From Galaxea fascicularis (Eukaryota > Cnidaria > Anthozoa > Scleractinia > Euphylliidae): DNA of 64,000 bases. Numbering within the stretch: the first letter of the stretch is position 1; every line of letters starts with the position of its first letter. Shown in pieces: positions 59,701 through 64,000 of the stretch. The notes beneath the pieces were generated by a model. The model did not search any database and was not told where the DNA came from. It saw nothing but the letters and a program-made list of their open reading frames with translations. The stretch lies in contig OX419336.1 in the NCBI GenBank assembly GCA_948470475.1, positions 2,351,501 through 2,415,500 on the forward strand, written 5' to 3'. The position numbers and the translations under genes were made by a program.

Positions 59701-62700
59701 TTTTTGTCAAAGAAGCAACTGAACATGAGGCAGAGAGCATCTTAGAACCATCAAAACAATGACAAAATGATCAAAATACTGACTATAATAGGGCTATGCC
59801 CAAAACATGTTAAGCAAAATTAATGTAAGCTTCATATTGAAAGACCTTTTATTTAAAATAATGTACTTACTGTTTTTTGTTGTTTACTTTCCACTCTAAA
59901 ACCAAACCAAAAATAATTTAGTAAACAAAAAAACAAAACAAATGGAAAACAAAGAAATTTTCAAAAACAAAACAAGAAATTCATGATTTTTAAAGGTTCC
60001 TTTGCTCAATGGAATTCCCCAAGATTAATAAAAGGTATACATATAGCAGGAATTCTCATATTGCTTGTCTTCTTAAGACAGATTAGTTCACTGCAGGTTT
60101 ACCCTCAAAGATTGTTTGCCATAAAGCAGTGGTTTGGCCTTAAAGACCCAGTATGGCCTATTATGCTTCATGCATCTCTGTTGTTGTTTTGGTTTTAACA
60201 GGAGCGAGGTGTCTATCGTTTTTGAGTGTGCAGTGCATAAGGGCCAATATACTGGTTCTTTAATCCAGCTACCTTCAAATGTGACAACCAGTGCAATGGA
60301 CCCAACACTCACTGGCACAGAAAGTTGTTGACAAAAAGAAGTCACTTGTAAGAAAAACCTCCTGACAAATTCCTGAAAGATTGATGCATTAAAAATCTAA
60401 AATCCACTTATGAAAGTTTAGCTGTCACAGGACAATATAAAATTCTGGATATTATATCCCCCAATAAAGGCCCTTCCAAATTCTTAGATGCTAAAATAAC
60501 TACATGTATAATTCAGAGCCAAAAGTTAATAGCTCCCTTAATCTTCAAACACAAACACTTCAAAAGGTATACATTGTACTATTTTCAACAGAGACCTCTC
60601 TGAAAACCATTCTGCATCAGAAAAGCAGGGTAAAAGCCCCCATGAAAAGCCTTTTGAACAAACATTAGCCCAGATTATTTTGTTCTGGAATTTAAGAGAC
60701 ATCTCTGAGATCACCACAACCTTACCCTGGTTCCATTCTCTTTTGAGAACATGCAGACCTCTCATCCAATGTGTCTTCTTGATCACTCTCATCAATTGCA
60801 ATCCTTTTTGGTTGTGGATCATTTACGTCATCAGGGAGTCTTTTTGATGCCTTTTCCTCCCCTTCTTTCTGGTCATCAGTATCACTTGTTTCCTCAAATG
60901 GCGACAGTTTCTTCCGCTTTAGAGAAGTTCTTCTAGTCATAGGAATACCTTCATCATCTGTAGCATCATCATCGTCTTGTTCCAGCTTGCGTTTCTCTCT
61001 CTGGACAATGTCCTCATCATCCTTGGAGTGTCCACTGTGGACTTCTTCATTAGTCTCTAAAATACATTCAGTAGACATAGGTTCGTCATCAGAGACTTGA
61101 TCATTGTGTTCTACCAGGTCTGACTCTTTCACCCTTGTCCGTCTCAACTTCAGTTTTTGTCTGGTCCTTCCAATTTCTTGCCTAGGATTAAAAAATAAAT
61201 ATTATTGCTTTGCATTACTGTTACCACACGTTGTGTAACTTGTATTGTAGTGTATTGTTTGTATTGCGTGCACTACATAACCCTTTCATTTTCCTTTATT
61301 GTTTCATTAAATTAAATTAAATTAAATTTTATTTCCAAGACTCTACATGTACCGGTATGTAGCCATTCTGACAGTTAACAGTGAGATTTTTGCCAGAATG
61401 GAAAAGCATGCAGAGAACAACAACAACAACAAAAACAAGGGATTTTGATTTTGTGTCACTGAAATCATAGCCAAGGATACTTAGCTTCACCTTGATGTTG
61501 AGGTACCCCTAACACTTTCATCGTTGTTGTCTGGAACAGCATCCAGTGATCTCATTGTTACAGGTAATGATGGACTCCCATGCAGCTCTGTATCACTTTC
61601 AATGTTTTCAGCATCCTGTGACATCAATCACCATTAAAAACAACACAAATTAAGGTGAGAACAAACAACCTTTTAATACCTGAGAGGCTTGGCAAATGAG
61701 TTGAGTAATAACGAAATGGACACAGTGCTTTTCACTTGTCCTGTTTTCATGTCCCCCATAATTACGCAGAATACTTAGTCTTTTTATTTATTTATTTATT
61801 TATTTATTCATTTTTTACACTTGGAAGCTAAACTAGTAAGGCATTTCCCACGATAAAGGGCAAAGTTTATTACACTATCTAGGAAAATTCAACAGACTAT
61901 GCATTATAAATAGAAAACATTTTGGTTTCAAAACATCTGTAATCATACTCATTGGACACCTTTCTGCTGGACAACTGTTCTTGTTCTTCGGGTGGGGTAG
62001 AAAACAAATCAGGAGATGCTGTATCTTCTCTCTCGTCTCTTTCTTTGCCTATGTGTTAAAACACCAGATCAGTTAAAAGTTCTTTAATTATTGAAGTTGT
62101 TTAATATATTCAGTGCTTCTTTGACTTGACTTGCTTCCATTTAAGGATGACAAAAATTTAATCCAACTGCTTTAAAAGAGAAGGTCACCAACACTCCCAA
62201 GTATTTTACACACCTTTGGTAGTTCTTATTGTTTCTGAGGCAAGGCCCTTCAATAATTTTGGACTCAGTGGCTCAACTTCTACTTGAAGGCTCATCTGAA
62301 AGAAAAAAAAAAAAAAAAGGAGAGAGATTTACAGTGAGTGATGGAGATGTTCTCCACTTTTCATCCAAGTGATTTAACAGCTGATGGCAGCTTTCCTGAA
62401 ATCTCCACTACATTATGTTTGCGTAGTTAGAATCAACTGACCAAACAAGCATCAGGGAGACAACACTGGCATGCTTGTCCATCTTTTCTTTTTCTTCTTT
62501 AATGTCCATTTGTAAAAAAATACCAGTATGACTGTAATGTTGGAATTACTGGATGCATGATAATATAATACATTTGCTACTGTGTGTGTGTGTCACAATG
62601 GGACTGAGTTGATTTTTAGGACGGTGATGTGTATTTTAAGTACTTCATTAATACAACTGAAAAAAAGTTAATTTTACCACGTCTTGCAGGGTACCACACA

Positions 62701-63821
62701 TCTTTCTCCTTTCTTCCAGTCTTTCTGCCTCAATTTTGCTCATCATTAAAGCTTGCTGGTGTAAACAAGACACTTGATATTAAAATGATGTGCAGAGCCA
62801 CAAATAACTGTGGGTCATCGGACAATGTCCAACTAAAATCGGCCCAAGTCTGATGAAATCTTAACTTTGGTCTGACATTCTGTGCAGACAAATCTTTTTA
62901 CCAAATAGTAAGGAAATAATGATAAATATCCAACCACTTCCTGCTTTGTCTCACCAAAATAGAGACTTGGTTGGACACTTTCTTGAAAGGTCATATTATG
63001 TCCTTTCAAGAAAGAAAAATTATTTGCAGTCCTAATCTGCATATTAAGGTACATGTACATTGTAAGGTTTATAAATCATGCTGAACTAAAGGATTTACTA
63101 GTTTATTTACCTGCAAAAACCAGATAATAATAATAATAACAATAATAATAATAATCAGGTTTTTGAAACAGTGGACATCCACATAGTGGCTCTTATCATC
63201 AGCTGTATCTAGATTAAATTTGAATTTGGGAATGAGCATAAGTTGGTGGAATTTCTGGGATTGCAAATGCCAATAATTTTATTGAGATTCTGTTTAAATT
63301 CATCATGTTCCATTCACCAGAATTCACTTGGAACCCAACCAAATGACCAGGCGTACAGGCAAAATTGCCAAAAACAAAAACAAAGTGGAAGGGGAAGGTG
63401 AATGAATGCGCATTTTGGACTAGCTCTGAAGAAATCTCTTTCTGAGAAATTTCTATTCTAGTAAAAGAAGGGTCACTCCAATCCAACCACAATTCTGAAA
63501 ATTTGACATAAATAGCATCAATTCCCTCTACGTGTTTATTACAATAAAATATCTCCACTTTTGTAGCATTTTCCAAAACTGGACAAACTCTAGACCTTAA
63601 AAGAAGAAATGAAAGCCCCTTCTCTTTCACTATACTTAAATTCCTCCATGGCTTTACTTCACCACGGACAGTTTGTAAAATTCAAGAAAAAGAGAAAGTA
63701 AGCATGCAAGGACGCAAGAAACATTTAGCAAGCAAACAGGTCTGATCAAGTAATTTGGTGTTTCCAAGGATACACACACTCACCTGTAACTGCTCCCACT
63801 CTTCATCAATTCCATTGTTAC
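48517..63821 (-). CDS. UIMC1: RAP80/UIMC1-like subunit of the BRCA1-A complex, 5' end outside window
   Basis: RAP80 brings the BRCA1-A complex to Lys63-linked ubiquitin at DNA breaks. Exons in transcript order: 63821-63784, 62755-62678, 62295-62214, 62048-61960, 61615-61491, 61181-60726, (candidate 60372-60273), 59632-59306, 58209-56943, 55185-54997, 53938-53564, 51559-51525, 50737-50273, 49227-49179, 48919-48517 (stop). A ubiquitin-interacting motif, EEWEQLQQALMMSKIEAE, spans the first two exons. ANLYFAPPGFDLAEY with HLAQ downstream matches the Abraxas-interacting region. VQCPLCYQHFSSKEIEAHAS is the first zinc finger; VCHLCNKKIPKELYEQH the second. SDSPIKCFQF matches the human C-terminal block, followed by an RG-rich tail. 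The motif order is that of RAP80. Phases agree except between 60726 and 59632, where an exon is unresolved. N-terminus beyond 64000. Confidence 0.8.
49733..49867. repeat. Imperfect hairpin, GGAGTCCAAAGAAATG arms
   Basis: GTGGAGTCCAAAGAAATG at the left is matched in inverse by CATTTCTTTGGACCACC at the right, with partial pairing inward. Intron of the RAP80-like gene. Confidence 0.65.
49966..50106. repeat. Near-perfect hairpin, arms of about 60 bases
   Basis: CATATTCGTATTCTCGGTAT and about 40 further bases recur in inverse at 50046-50106; one base of difference was seen in a G run. Intron of the RAP80-like gene. Confidence 0.85.
51037..51475. repeat. TCAA/TCAG tetranucleotide array with a unique insert
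   Basis: Mixed CAAT, CAGT and CAAA units over about 440 bases, interrupted at about 51247-51362 by non-repetitive DNA. Lies in a RAP80-like gene intron, 50 bases from a 35-base exon. Confidence 0.85.
52201..52427. repeat. MITE with termini CAGGGTTCTATCTRGG
   Basis: Left CAGGGTTCTATCTAGGGTAT and an inverse right end (ATAGCACCCTG) with mismatches. A C run followed by an A run near the left end. Confidence 0.6.
54070..54199. repeat. Imperfect palindrome in RAP80-like intron
   Basis: GTACTCTTACCAACAATG is inverted near the right end (CATTGTTGTTGTCGATAAGAGTAC type, with a gap), and a CATTTTGATCACTG-like word is inverted inside. Confidence 0.65.
55681..56322. repeat. DNA transposon-like repeat with TTCAAGGA words near both ends
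   Basis: Termini CATGGTTCATACAGG and inverse-like CCCGTGCGAACCATG. Sub-terminal tandem words (AGGACTTTTCC on the left, CAAGGAGTTTTC on the right) lie in inverse orientation. Some mismatches. Confidence 0.55.
56473..56833 (-). mobile_element. tRNA-derived SINE in RAP80-like intron
   Basis: Read leftward from 56833: CGCCGACCGGTTGGCTCAGT (A box TGGCTCAGTTGG), then GTGGGTTCGATCCCC (B box), a non-tRNA body with AAGTGCTGCCTTTG and a tail with repeated GGTAAT-type units. Only 110 bases from the large exon ending at 56943. Confidence 0.8.
58648..58852. mobile_element. MITE with TA target duplication in RAP80-like intron
   Basis: Termini CAGTCTTTCCTGTAAAACCG (continuing to about 33 bases) and exact inverse, flanked by TA at 58646-58647 and 58853-58854. 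Fits a Tc1/mariner-type non-autonomous element. Confidence 0.8.
61783..61811. repeat. (TTTA)n microsatellite
   Basis: About seven TTTA/TTAT units in a RAP80-like intron. Confidence 0.8.
63124..63155. repeat. (AAT)n microsatellite
   Basis: About ten AAT units with one AAC, in the long first visible intron of the RAP80-like gene (62756-63783), which otherwise shows no structure I could support. Confidence 0.8.
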
Positions 63822-64000
63822 CTGTGTGCAATTCCAATAAAAAGGCTGGAGTTTTTCTGAACAGTCCCTGGGATGCCTATGTAATCCCAAGGGATATCAA
63901 CTGACCCCAAATTAATTCTAGGTATGTTAATTATTAAAACACTAAGGTTACAATTCCAAAATAAAAAGCTAACCAATTTGACACAGGGCTTTGCCTACTT

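Overview
Eukaryotic nuclear DNA, almost certainly from a cnidarian and most likely a stony coral or another hexacoral. I base this on short exons with GT-AG introns, AT-rich introns, intronless rhodopsin-type receptors and an XK-related gene, a divergent PIM-type kinase, and a heavy load of tRNA-derived SINEs and short inverted-repeat (MITE-like) elements of types I associate with coral genomes. The species is not determined. All exon models were read by eye from splice sites, phase and protein family knowledge; no search was run.

Layout, left to right: (1) 653-8062, + strand, the 3' part of a LIM-domain-binding protein gene (LDB1/CLIM type), with a 3' UTR to about 9075. (2) 10941-12020, - strand, an intronless XK-related membrane protein frame broken by one in-frame TAA. 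(3) 14868-20240, + strand, a nine-exon PIM-like Ser/Thr kinase. (4) 21856-27092, - strand, a six-exon VPS9-domain protein (Rab5-type GEF candidate) with an unusual peptidoglycan-binding-like C-terminus. (5) 28823-32788, - strand, mitochondrial ribosomal protein bL27m in four exons; a 1-kb Mutator-like foldback element and a dead LINE fragment lie in its second intron. (6) 33172-40379, + strand, a Canopy (CNPY3/4-type) ER protein with a long charged tail ending in RDEL, head-to-head with bL27m. (7) 42578-43546 and 45394-46329, - strand, two paralogous intronless class A GPCRs. (8) 48517-63821, - strand, open at its 5' end, a RAP80/UIMC1-like BRCA1-A complex subunit with a ubiquitin-interacting motif, Abraxas-interacting region, SQ/TQ-rich region, two C-terminal zinc-finger-like motifs and an RG-rich tail.

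The genes do not form one pathway; this is ordinary mixed metazoan gene order. The intergenic and intronic DNA is dominated by more than twenty foldback/MITE elements, three SINEs, one LINE remnant and several microsatellites. The points most worth a second look are the cnidarian RAP80 architecture (one visible UIM, degenerate second finger), the VPS9 plus peptidoglycan-binding-like combination, the stop codon beside a 9-bp duplication in the XKR gene, and the Mutator-like foldback with a perfect 9-bp target-site duplication.
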